A stretch of 64,000 nt of DNA from an uncultured Prevotella sp. Lineage in GTDB: Bacteria; Bacteroidota; Bacteroidia; Bacteroidales; Bacteroidaceae. Under the pieces are notes generated by a model that ran no database searches, was not told the origin of the DNA, and worked only from the letters and a program-made list of their open reading frames with translations. The DNA lies in NCBI GenBank assembly GCA_946183415.1, contig CAMHAM010000003.1, forward strand, positions 84,581 to 148,580, read 5' to 3'. Of this stretch, positions 9,684 through 19,331 are shown one piece after another. Position 1 is the stretch's first letter. Each line of letters starts with the position of its first letter. A program made the translations under genes and the position numbers.

Positions 9684-10961
9684 TTACAAGATATTCAGGA
9701 AGACGGAGATGATGCCTGTATTAATAAGGTCGGCGAACATGGCGCCGATGATGGGAATGATGAGGAAGGGCTTGACGGTATAGTGGTATTTATAGCATAC
9801 GGCACTCATGTTGGCCATCGCATTGGGGGTTGCACCAAGGCCGAAGCCGCATATTCCTGCACACAGAACAGCAGCATCATAATTGCGGCCTAACAGGGGG
9901 AATGCCACAATATAAACAAATAGGGCCATCATCAGTACCTGAGACACCAAGATGACAATCAATGGTAGGGCTAAGCTTTGCAGATCCCAAAGCTTGAGGG
10001 ATATCATGGCCATACCGAGAAACATAGACAGACTGATGTTGCCTACGCTGATGATTCGCTCCATATCGAGCATCTTATCAGCTCTCACACGTTTTCCGTT
10101 TACCTTGTAACTGGAGGCTCCTAATATGTTACGAATGATGGCAGCCAGGATCAAGGCACCAAAATAGGTGGGGAACGTGATGCCTGTCTTTTCCAGCAAC
10201 CAACTCAATATGGTGCCGCCACCCATGACCAATGTGATGACATAGACAGCCTTGGCATACTGTTGGAACTCTTGTTCGTTCGTACTGATACGCTTGGCAC
10301 GACCTGTTGGCGAAGCCTCGTCACTCTCGATACCAGCCATTGCAGGGTCAATATCTTCGTCTTGTATCTGAATCTGCTCATGTGTCAGTTTCGTGCGGAT
10401 AATCTTCTCTGCCAACGGACCGCCAATCATCGAACCAGCTATCAGACCAAAGGTAGCTGCTGCCATACCTATGGTTGCTGCGCCTTGCAGTCCCATTTCT
10501 TCGAGAACTTTCGCAAATCCGCCTGCCGTACCGTGCCCTCCAGTCATGGAGATACTACCAGAAGCCATTCCAATCAAAGGATCGACACCCATCAGGCGGG
10601 TAATTCCTATTGGCATTAAATTCTGCATCGTGATAATAACAACTAGCAGGGCAAGCATGATGAACAAGAGCTTACCGCCCTTCTTGATGACTTTAAGATT
10701 GCTTTGGAAACCTACGCTGGTAAAGAATGCCAGCATGAATACATCTTTCAATGTGGCATCGAACGACACCTCGATATCAAACCAGCTATACAGAGTCAGA
10801 GTAATCAAAGAAAAAATGATTCCACCGCTTACTGGCGAGGGCACACAGAATTTCTGGAGAAAGGCTGCCTTTCGTGTTAAAGTCATACCGACGATGAGGG
10901 CCAAAGCACCTAAGCCGGCTGTCTGTATCATATCTAGTTCAATAGTTGTCATAAGCCCCAC
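9684..10961 (-). CDS. gltS: Sodium/glutamate symporter
   Basis: SMTGGHGTAGGFAKVLEE, GLGATPNAMANM, PFLIIPIIGAMFADLIN motifs. Confidence 0.92.
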   Translation of the reverse strand: MGLMTTIELDMIQTAGLGALALIVGMTLTRKAAFLQKFCVPSPVSGGIIFSLITLTLYSWFDIEVSFDATLKDVFMLAFFTSVGFQSNLKVIKKGGKLLFIMLALLVVIITMQNLMPIGITRLMGVDPLIGMASGSISMTGGHGTAGGFAKVLEEMGLQGAATIGMAAATFGLIAGSMIGGPLAEKIIRTKLTHEQIQIQDEDIDPAMAGIESDEASPTGRAKRISTNEQEFQQYAKAVYVITLVMGGGTILSWLLEKTGITFPTYFGALILAAIIRNILGASSYKVNGKRVRADKMLDMERIISVGNISLSMFLGMAMISLKLWDLQSLALPLIVILVSQVLMMALFVYIVAFPLLGRNYDAAVLCAGICGFGLGATPNAMANMSAVCYKYHYTVKPFLIIPIIGAMFADLINTGIISVFLNIL

Positions 10962-11162
10962 AAAGATACAAAGAATAATGAGAAATGCGAAGAATTCGCA
11001 GATTTCTTATGTTTTTTTATGACTCGGAGGACTCTTTATGATAGATTTGAGCGCAAAAGTTTGACAATGATGGGAGATATTTTTGGCAGTGTGAATATTT
11101 TGTATTATCTTTGCAGCATAAATCCTAACAACGATAGCCTGGCCTATAATATATAATAAGGT

Positions 11163-14105
11163 ATGCGACGAACGTGGATCATGTTACTGGCCTTATGGTG
11201 GACAGCTCTCGGTATGGCACAAACTACCATGCTGACCGAGCGCTATAACCTGTCGTTTCTCGATTTGAGCAACGGACTTCCACATAACAATGTGAGAGAT
11301 ATCTTCAAGGATTCTAACGGATTCCTTTGGATTTCTACTTATGGCGGTGGCTTGGTGCGCTATGACGGCTATAGCATGATGGTGCCCCGGCTTGGCCTGA
11401 ACAGCAAGTCGTGCAGAAGTGTAACGGAGGATCCGTACCATAGGCTTTGGGTGGCCTTTGATGAGGGCATCGACATTGTGGATCTGAGGACGATGAAATC
11501 GGTGATTCCTGATCATCCTGAGCTGAAGAAGCTGCTCATGCAGTCGTCTATCTGCTGCTATCGCGATGGCATCGGACGTATATGGATTATTAACGACCGT
11601 CAGATAAGTCTTGTGACATTTACCCGAGAAGGCGAGATTGACAAGATCTATGACTATCCCCATCCCTGGAGGATGCTCGATATAGCTATCTGCGACGTTG
11701 AAGGCAATGGGAAACCCTGGGTGGGTATAGAGGGTGGTGTCTTTCGGCTGGTGGTGAAAAACGGTCAATTGGTGCGTGAGGAGATTTCCGCCGTATTGAG
11801 ATCTTTGCAGGACCGTTATGTCACGGCTATATTGAAGCGGAACCATGTGGTGTGGATTGCAACGAACCTGGGACTCTTTCGTTTTGATCCTTATCAGCAG
11901 AAACTCGTCGAGTACCGTCATTCCAGTGAGCCAGGTTCTCTTTCTCATGTCTTTCTCTCCAGTTTGGCGATCACTTCCGACAACCATCTGCTGGTTGGTT
12001 CGTTAGGCGGAGTTAACATTTATGACGATGAAACCGATAGTTTTTCGGCGTGGACTGCAGCAGACAACCCTCCATTGAAGAGTGAATTTGTCCATTGCAT
12101 CAAGGTGTTCGAAGGTCAGATATGGATATGTACTGAGTCCGGTGGTATTGTCTGCCTGTCTCCCCGTCGCTTGCTGTTACGTAACTCCGTACATACGACA
12201 GATCCTCGTTCGCTTTCGCCCAATCCTGTCAATGCCATGTATGTCGAGCAGAACGGCCGTCTCTGGGTAGGAACAGTCGAGGGTGGGCTCAATCTCCGTG
12301 AACCAGGGTCTACAGACTTCATCCATTATACGACATCCAATTCTGGCCTGTCGCATAACAGTGTGTCAGCGCTTGCAGCGGATAGGCATGGGAGACTTTG
12401 GATAGGCACGTGGGGTGGAGGCCTGTGTGTGACAGACAGGCAAGGGGCGCATCAGATTTCACGTCTGGAATTTCCTGGAGATTTCCGTTGGCTGACCAAT
12501 TTTGTCGGTGCACTTGCCACAGACTCTATCAACGACGGTTTGTGGATTGGAAGCAATGCCGGTTTGTTCTTCTATGACTTTAAGAGCGGCCAGATTGAAG
12601 AGCCCTTTAATGGTTGTCGCAGTGTGACAGGTAGTATAGGTGCTATTGTCGATCGTGATGGTATCTTGTGGATGGGTTGCATGCAGGGCCTGCGATTGGT
12701 GGACCTTAACTCTGGTCGCAATGGGCACAGGCCATTTAAAACTGACAGCATATCACATAAGCTGGATGAGCCCGATTCACGTATCGTCGATAAGATATCC
12801 TCTTTTTATCAGGCAAGGGATGGTACATTATGGTTGGGCAGTAACGGTTACGGCCTCTATCGACTGGTCAAGGATCCAAAAGATAAAGACAGTCGTGGAC
12901 ATTTTGTGGCTTTGACGACTGAAGATGGTCTGGCCTTTGGAGGTGTCAAGGGAATTGTTGAGGATTTGAATGGCCACTTATGGATAACGACTCAGAATGG
13001 TCTGTCGGTATATGATCCTAAGACTCAGTTATTTTCTAATTATTTCGAGAACGAAGGTCTGGTGAACCAGCATTTTTATTGGAATTCAGCGGTCAGGGAT
13101 GATTCAGGCGTCATCTATCTGGGCAGCGAGGGCGGCTTAATCGAGGTGTTAGGAGAGAATGCCGAACCCAGACCGAAAGGAAAACTAGTGTTTACGCACT
13201 TGATTGTGGATAATCAGGATGTGACAGCTGATGGCGAATACCTGTCAGAAGATATCTCGATTGCCTCTTCCATTCAGTTGCGCGAGAGTAACCGTTCTTT
13301 CTCTATCGCATTCTCTGCCCTGGACTACGGTAACGAGGCTCAGACGATGTTCAGTTATAGGATGAAGGGCCTTGATAACGACTGGACGCCGCTGATGCTG
13401 GGCGAGCATTCCGTCCGTTACAGTGCGCTTCCTGCTGGTCATTACACTTTTGAAGTGAGGTGCTTGTCGGCTACTTCAGCTGATCATTATGATACAGCCT
13501 CAATCGAGATTGAGGTACTTCCTGCTTTCTGGAACAGTTGGTGGTTCCGTCTGTTGTTAGGGCTGGCATTGGTGGGTATCATTATTTATGGCTATAACAG
13601 GCGTGTAGCAGAATTGAAGCGTCGTGAGGCAGAGCAGTTGCTCAGCCCGATCCGTGAAGTGCTCGAAGAGTCGGATGATCCTCGAAAGCTTCAGACCCGT
13701 ATCCGCAATATCCTCGACAATCAAGAGCGTTACATGAAGAGCGTATCGAAAAGTGTAGAGGCAGATCGCGAAGAGGTGCAGAAGAACACCAAGCCCTTTA
13801 TGGAGCGTGTGATGGAGATTATGGAGCAGAACTATATGGACTCTGAGTTTGGTGTCCAGGAGTTTTGCGAAGCGCTCGGCATGAGTCGTAGCGTTGCCAG
13901 CAGGCATCTCAATGCTGAGGCTGGTTTGCCTGTAGGACAGTTCATTCGTAACTACCGCCTTAACATGGCCAAGGAGATGCTCTCGTCCAAGACAGGCAAT
14001 CGTAACATAACCGAGGTGGCTTACGCTGTAGGTTTCAACGATCCCAAGTATTTCACTCGTTGCTTCACGAAAATGTTTGGTGTGAGTCCAAGTTCCTGGT
14101 CTTGA
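11163..14105 (+). CDS. Membrane regulator: two-component-type propeller + Y_Y_Y + TM + AraC-type HTH, without histidine kinase or receiver
   Basis: Repeated LWIGT.GGGL propeller blades, FSYRMKGLDNDWTPL, single TM WWFRLLLGLALVGIIIYGY, C-terminal AraC HTH (MAKEMLSSKTGNRNITEVAYAVGFNDPKYFTRCFTKMFGVSPSSW). Confidence 0.9.
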   Translation: MRRTWIMLLALWWTALGMAQTTMLTERYNLSFLDLSNGLPHNNVRDIFKDSNGFLWISTYGGGLVRYDGYSMMVPRLGLNSKSCRSVTEDPYHRLWVAFDEGIDIVDLRTMKSVIPDHPELKKLLMQSSICCYRDGIGRIWIINDRQISLVTFTREGEIDKIYDYPHPWRMLDIAICDVEGNGKPWVGIEGGVFRLVVKNGQLVREEISAVLRSLQDRYVTAILKRNHVVWIATNLGLFRFDPYQQKLVEYRHSSEPGSLSHVFLSSLAITSDNHLLVGSLGGVNIYDDETDSFSAWTAADNPPLKSEFVHCIKVFEGQIWICTESGGIVCLSPRRLLLRNSVHTTDPRSLSPNPVNAMYVEQNGRLWVGTVEGGLNLREPGSTDFIHYTTSNSGLSHNSVSALAADRHGRLWIGTWGGGLCVTDRQGAHQISRLEFPGDFRWLTNFVGALATDSINDGLWIGSNAGLFFYDFKSGQIEEPFNGCRSVTGSIGAIVDRDGILWMGCMQGLRLVDLNSGRNGHRPFKTDSISHKLDEPDSRIVDKISSFYQARDGTLWLGSNGYGLYRLVKDPKDKDSRGHFVALTTEDGLAFGGVKGIVEDLNGHLWITTQNGLSVYDPKTQLFSNYFENEGLVNQHFYWNSAVRDDSGVIYLGSEGGLIEVLGENAEPRPKGKLVFTHLIVDNQDVTADGEYLSEDISIASSIQLRESNRSFSIAFSALDYGNEAQTMFSYRMKGLDNDWTPLMLGEHSVRYSALPAGHYTFEVRCLSATSADHYDTASIEIEVLPAFWNSWWFRLLLGLALVGIIIYGYNRRVAELKRREAEQLLSPIREVLEESDDPRKLQTRIRNILDNQERYMKSVSKSVEADREEVQKNTKPFMERVMEIMEQNYMDSEFGVQEFCEALGMSRSVASRHLNAEAGLPVGQFIRNYRLNMAKEMLSSKTGNRNITEVAYAVGFNDPKYFTRCFTKMFGVSPSSWS

Positions 14106-14170
14106 TATAGGTCAATATGCACTCTTGATATAGCTCAAGAGGTGGAAAAAGCGCACTTACGGGCAAACAA

Positions 14171-14207
14171 ATCATTTTGTCCACCATATAAAACGTTTTG
14201 TCCACCA
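14171..14207. promoter_or_regulatory. Direct repeat TTTTGTCCACCAT x2 upstream of susC; candidate regulator binding site
   Basis: Copies at 14175 and 14196 (21-bp spacing), just upstream of the -7-like TAATTTTGCGG. Confidence 0.6.
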
Positions 14208-14286
14208 TTTCATTATAAATAAATAATAATTTTGCGGCAGATTTTTTACTAATCATATTAATTTCTAAACTAAAATCAATTTTGCA

Positions 14287-17200
14287 ATGAGAAAAGAACT
14301 TTTATTCTCTGCGATGCTATTCTCAAGTGCTCTGGCAGGATTCACTCTCTGCCCGGCGACAGCTATGGCATCGGTACAGCAAGACCAGACCATCAAGGTC
14401 AGTGGTCAGGTTGTCGATCAAGATGGAGAACCCCTCATTGGTGCAACCATTAAGATTAAGGGTGCACAGACGGGTGTGATTACTGATTTTGACGGTAATT
14501 TCTCTATCGACGCTTCAGCCAAGGCTACCCTCGTGGTAAGCTATGTGGGTTACAAGGATCGTGAGATCGCAGTGCGCGGACGCGCTATCCTTGAGCCTAT
14601 CCAGATGGAATCAGATGCCATGATGCTTGAGCAGGTGGTTGTCGTAGGTTATGGTGTTCAGAAGAAAGCCGACCTGACTGGTTCTGTATCTATCGTCAAT
14701 GCTGACGAGCTGAAGCGTACTTCCAACTCGAATATCTCTACGATGCTCGAGGGTAAGGTAGCCGGTGTGCAGATTACTTCTGACGGACAGCCTGGTGCTG
14801 ACCCATCAGTACGTATCCGTGGTATCGGTTCATTCGGTAGCACCGCTCCTCTCTATGTGATTGACGGTGTGCCCGTAGGTACTTCGATCCGTGACTTCTC
14901 TCCTAATGATATTGAGACCATCCAGGTGCTGAAGGATGCATCAGCAGGTGCCATCTACGGTTCTCGTGCTGCCAACGGTGTGGTAATCATCACGACTAAG
15001 GGCGGAAAGAAGGATCAGCCCCTGAAACTTGACTATAAGGGTTACTTCGGTGTCGACCTGATCTCCAAGGGAGTATACGACGTGATGGATGCCGACCAGT
15101 ACAGCTCTTACCTCGGACAGGCATGTGTCAACTCTGGTACTCCTCTTCCTGGTGGCTACAGTGGCAGTGGTACTTCTTATAAGTTCCGTGACAATACTAA
15201 TACCGACTGGTTCAAGGAGGTGTTCAAGACTGGTATCCGCCAGAACCATAACATCAACCTGAGTGGTGGTGGCGCGCACAATACTTATAATATTGGTCTT
15301 GACTACTACAATCAGAAGGGTACCATCCAGGGAGCTGGTCCTAATTACCAGCGTTTCACAGCCCGCGTGAACAACACGATGGATACCAAGTTCATCAAGT
15401 TCCACACAAGCTTGGTATACTCTCACTCTAATCAGGACGGTATGGGTCTTTCTAATGCCTCTGAGTATGTGCAGGGTCTTTATGGTGACGTGACCAACGT
15501 ACTGCGCGGTACTTTGCTGATGCAGCCGACCATCAAGGCTTACGACGAATCTACTTGGGTACTTGATGATCAGGTAGGTTCTGCCAGCAGTTTCAACTAT
15601 GATGCCTACGGCTATGGCGTTTACTACGACACCGTACATGGTGATATCTCAGCTTCTAACCCCTTGCTGGTAAACAACATGCTGACTCGTAAAACGATTG
15701 TTGACCGTGTCCTGGCTACAGGTTCCGCTGATTTCGATCTGTTGAAGATGATTGGCGTTGAGAGCAAGAACCACAAGTTGAATTACAAGCTTAACCTTTC
15801 ATATAGCAAGACAGTTGTTCAGGGAAAGACCTGGGTTTCAGCCTGGATTCAGAGCAACCGTGTATATCTGGACAAGAGTAACGAGCGTCTGGACAAGAAT
15901 AAGCGCACCGACACTGACTTCCTTGTTGAGAACACGCTGACTTACGATGGTACCTTCGGTCTGAACCACGTAAACCTCGTGGTCGGTCAGACATACGAGG
16001 AGGAAAACTGGGATCATCTGAATGCTTGGGGTGTGAACTTTTCCGAGCCCTACTTCCTGCAGCTTCAGAATGCTGTAGGCAGCCGTGATGCATCATCTTA
16101 CGAGTACAAGCACGGTCTGGCTTCCTATCTCGCTCGTCTGAACTATGACTTTGATGGCAAGTACCTCATTTCTGCAATTGTACGTCGTGACGGTAGCTCT
16201 CGCTTGACAAAGAATATCCGCTGGGAGACTTTCCCGTCAGTTTCTATTGGTTGGCGTTTTGACAAGGAAAAGTTCTTCCCCATCAATCATAACATCGTCA
16301 ACATGTTCAAGGTTCGTGGTAGCTATGGTGTACTCGGTAACGAGAACATCGGTGAATATCAGTATCTGGCTACACTGGCCCGTAACAACATGACCTATAG
16401 CTTCGGCAACCAGCCTATTACAGGTTCTGCTGTTTCCACCTTCGTCAATGAGAACATTGCCTGGGAGAAGAAGAAGACCATGAACGTTGGTATCGATATG
16501 GCTTTCTTCAATAACCGCATCGAGTTTACGGCAGAGTGGTTTAAGAACACCTCAACAGACCTGCTGTACAACGTTCCTGTTCCTGCCAGTGCAGGTGTGG
16601 CTAACACAACTGTTACGATGAACGCAGCCGAAATGCAGAACAGCGGTTTCGAGTTCTCTGTAACTTATCGTAACAATGATCATCCTCTGAAGCACCAGAT
16701 TAGTGCCAACCTGAGCACCCTGAAGAACAAGGTAACCTCGCTCGGTTTCGGAACGGAGTCTTACATCACTGGTGCCTATAAGACAGAAGTAGGCCAGGAG
16801 GTTGGTAAGTTCTACGGTTGGGTATATGAGGGTATTGCCCGTACTCAGGCCGATCTGGACAAGCATGCCGCTCAGCCTGGTGCAAACGTTGGTGACTGCC
16901 TCTATAAGGATTTGAATGGCGACGGTATCATCGATGCACAGGACCAGACAGTTCTCGGCAGCGGTCTGCCAAAGGTTAGCTTCGGTCTGAGCGCTCACTT
17001 GGAGTACAAGAACTTCGACTTGAGTATCTCTACTTTCGGAGCCTTGAACTATCACGTGGCTGATGACATTTACAACAGTCTGAACTCTTGCTATGGCTAC
17101 GGAAACAAGGATGTAGCTATGCTGGATGCCAATCAGTGGGACGGTTCTACCTATATTTCTGGTGTTCCCCGTACATACGCAGCCAACAATGCTACGCTGG

Positions 17201-17472
17201 CATGGAACGACCTCTTCAGCGAGCGTAAGATTCAGAACGCAGCTTACTGGAAGATCGCCAACGTTGAAATTGGTTACAACTTCAAGGATAACTGGTTCAA
17301 GGGTGTAGTCTCTGGTGTACGTGTTTACGTATCTGCCCAGAACCTCCATACTTTCACAGGTTACAAGGGTTACAACGTGGACTATGCAGGTGGTACCTTC
17401 ACGCCGGGTTACAACTTCTGTTCTTTCCCGACACCACGCACATTCATGGGTGGTATCCTCTTCTCATTCTAA
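14287..17472 (+). CDS. SusC/RagA family TonB-linked outer membrane protein
   Basis: Carboxypeptidase-regulatory-like domain, VVVVGYGVQKKADLTGSVS plug, RIRGIGSFGSTAPLYVIDGVPV. Confidence 0.97.
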   Translation: MRKELLFSAMLFSSALAGFTLCPATAMASVQQDQTIKVSGQVVDQDGEPLIGATIKIKGAQTGVITDFDGNFSIDASAKATLVVSYVGYKDREIAVRGRAILEPIQMESDAMMLEQVVVVGYGVQKKADLTGSVSIVNADELKRTSNSNISTMLEGKVAGVQITSDGQPGADPSVRIRGIGSFGSTAPLYVIDGVPVGTSIRDFSPNDIETIQVLKDASAGAIYGSRAANGVVIITTKGGKKDQPLKLDYKGYFGVDLISKGVYDVMDADQYSSYLGQACVNSGTPLPGGYSGSGTSYKFRDNTNTDWFKEVFKTGIRQNHNINLSGGGAHNTYNIGLDYYNQKGTIQGAGPNYQRFTARVNNTMDTKFIKFHTSLVYSHSNQDGMGLSNASEYVQGLYGDVTNVLRGTLLMQPTIKAYDESTWVLDDQVGSASSFNYDAYGYGVYYDTVHGDISASNPLLVNNMLTRKTIVDRVLATGSADFDLLKMIGVESKNHKLNYKLNLSYSKTVVQGKTWVSAWIQSNRVYLDKSNERLDKNKRTDTDFLVENTLTYDGTFGLNHVNLVVGQTYEEENWDHLNAWGVNFSEPYFLQLQNAVGSRDASSYEYKHGLASYLARLNYDFDGKYLISAIVRRDGSSRLTKNIRWETFPSVSIGWRFDKEKFFPINHNIVNMFKVRGSYGVLGNENIGEYQYLATLARNNMTYSFGNQPITGSAVSTFVNENIAWEKKKTMNVGIDMAFFNNRIEFTAEWFKNTSTDLLYNVPVPASAGVANTTVTMNAAEMQNSGFEFSVTYRNNDHPLKHQISANLSTLKNKVTSLGFGTESYITGAYKTEVGQEVGKFYGWVYEGIARTQADLDKHAAQPGANVGDCLYKDLNGDGIIDAQDQTVLGSGLPKVSFGLSAHLEYKNFDLSISTFGALNYHVADDIYNSLNSCYGYGNKDVAMLDANQWDGSTYISGVPRTYAANNATLAWNDLFSERKIQNAAYWKIANVEIGYNFKDNWFKGVVSGVRVYVSAQNLHTFTGYKGYNVDYAGGTFTPGYNFCSFPTPRTFMGGILFSF

Positions 17473-17499
17473 TGCATAATTCATATTACACAATATATA

Positions 17500-19299
17500 A
17501 TGAATATAAAGATGAAACTATATAAAATTTCACTTGCCCTGTTCCTGGGCCTTGGCACACTGACATCGTGCGAAGATAAACTGGAACTGACAAACCCTAA
17601 CCAGCAGACAACAGGTACATTTGGTAAAACTGTCTCTGAGCTGGAAGAAGGTGTGATTGCAGCCTACAACCATACACGTATGGAGGGTACCTATGCCCGT
17701 GTAGGCTATATGATCGATGTTTGCCGTGGTGATGAGGTTTGGAACTCCTCTCAGGTATGGTACATGCCTTTCGATGACCTCAACGAGCCTATCACTGATG
17801 AGATCGGCCAGTGGTCATACCGTGACTGGTATTATACCATCAACGTTTGCAATTATGTACTTTCGCGCTGTGGAGAAGACAATACTTCTATGTCTGAACA
17901 GATGAAGTATATCAAGGGTCAGGCTCTCTTTATCCGCGGCTTGGCTTACTATAATCTGGCAGGCTATTACCAGAATCCACCGCTGATTACAGACTACAGC
18001 CAGTACTCTTCTCTTGACGGACTCTATATCGCCAATGGTTCTAAGGAAAATCCTAATGCCCAGTATGATTTGGTATGGGACCAGGTGGAGTCGGACTTCA
18101 CTCAGGCTCTGGAGTTGCTTCCGACAAAGGCTTTAGGCGGAGAGTGGGCCAAGGGTCGTGCTACCAAGGGTTCCGCTGCAGGTTTCCTGGCACGTGCGCT
18201 GATGATGCGCCACAAGTATAGTGATGCACTGACCTATCTGAAGAATATCATCAGCGGTCAGTATGGCACTTACGAACTGATGAAGAACTACGGTGATAAC
18301 TTCCGTGAGGGTTCTTCATACGAGAACAACAACGAGAGCATCTATGAAGTTCAGTTCCTGGACTATGGCTCTCAGGGTACTGACGACGAGTGGACACCGG
18401 TTAATACCAGTGCTAACGCCACACAGGGTTCTGCTATCGAGAGTAACTTCGGTCCCGGCAGATTTGGTGGTTGGGCAGACCTTTCCGCTTCTCCCTGGCT
18501 GTATAACCTCTTCAAGGCTGAGAAGACCACGAGTGGAAAACTGGATCCGCGCCTTTACTGGACTATTGGTACCTACGAGGCCGACTGGGAAGGTTTCGAA
18601 TTTGGCAATAAGGCTTACACCACAACCATATCGGATGATGACTTTGTCGTAACCAATAACAATTATGGCGGTCTGCCAGTTGCTAAGAATACCAACATGC
18701 GTACAGGTCTCTACGACAAGGTGGTGACAGGTCTGCATGATGGTATCAATCTCCGACTGATGCGCTATTCTGACGTTCTGCTCCGTGCTGCTGAGTGCGA
18801 GAACGAATTGAACGGACCTACACAGCAGGCCATCGACTGGATCAACCAGGTGCGTAACCGTGCAGAACTGCCTTCCCTCAGTCTTTCAGACTTCGATTCT
18901 AAAGACAAGCTATTTGAGCAAATTGCCAATGTAGAGCGTCCAAAGGAGTTCGGTTGTGAGACCGGTCGTGGCTTCGACCTCATCCGTTGGGGATTCTACT
19001 ACAGCGCTGACCGTCTGCAGCAGATTAAGGAGCATGCAGCTGTTAATTTCTGGACACAAGCAAGCTACAATGACGGATCTATCGACTATACGCCCAAAGA
19101 TCCCGTTGACTACAGCTCTTGCAGCAAGAGTTCATACGATACATGGCTTGCTGGTCATGAGTTCCTCCCCATCTATCAGGGTACTTTGAACGACAATCCG
19201 AATCTCGTTGGAAACTCTGCCAACTATGGTACGAGCAATGCCAGCTACTTCTCTGAAAAAGGTTGGACGGTTCACCCCGTTGTTAATCTGGGCAAGTAA
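17500..19299 (+). CDS. SusD/RagB family nutrient-binding outer membrane lipoprotein
   Basis: LTSCEDKLELTNPNQ lipobox, IKGQALFIRGLAYYNLAGYYQNPP, INQVRNRAELP, ERPKEFGCETGRGFDLIRWG. Confidence 0.96.
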   Translation: MNIKMKLYKISLALFLGLGTLTSCEDKLELTNPNQQTTGTFGKTVSELEEGVIAAYNHTRMEGTYARVGYMIDVCRGDEVWNSSQVWYMPFDDLNEPITDEIGQWSYRDWYYTINVCNYVLSRCGEDNTSMSEQMKYIKGQALFIRGLAYYNLAGYYQNPPLITDYSQYSSLDGLYIANGSKENPNAQYDLVWDQVESDFTQALELLPTKALGGEWAKGRATKGSAAGFLARALMMRHKYSDALTYLKNIISGQYGTYELMKNYGDNFREGSSYENNNESIYEVQFLDYGSQGTDDEWTPVNTSANATQGSAIESNFGPGRFGGWADLSASPWLYNLFKAEKTTSGKLDPRLYWTIGTYEADWEGFEFGNKAYTTTISDDDFVVTNNNYGGLPVAKNTNMRTGLYDKVVTGLHDGINLRLMRYSDVLLRAAECENELNGPTQQAIDWINQVRNRAELPSLSLSDFDSKDKLFEQIANVERPKEFGCETGRGFDLIRWGFYYSADRLQQIKEHAAVNFWTQASYNDGSIDYTPKDPVDYSSCSKSSYDTWLAGHEFLPIYQGTLNDNPNLVGNSANYGTSNASYFSEKGWTVHPVVNLGK

Positions 19300-19331
19300 G
19301 ATTAAACATTAATAAAAAAGGTTAGAAGATT

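Noticed and set aside
14101-14145. CTTGATATAG direct repeat just after the regulator stop as another 22-bp array
   Set aside because: Only two copies, spaced 23 bp, and partly within the gene end; too weak to assign to the array family.
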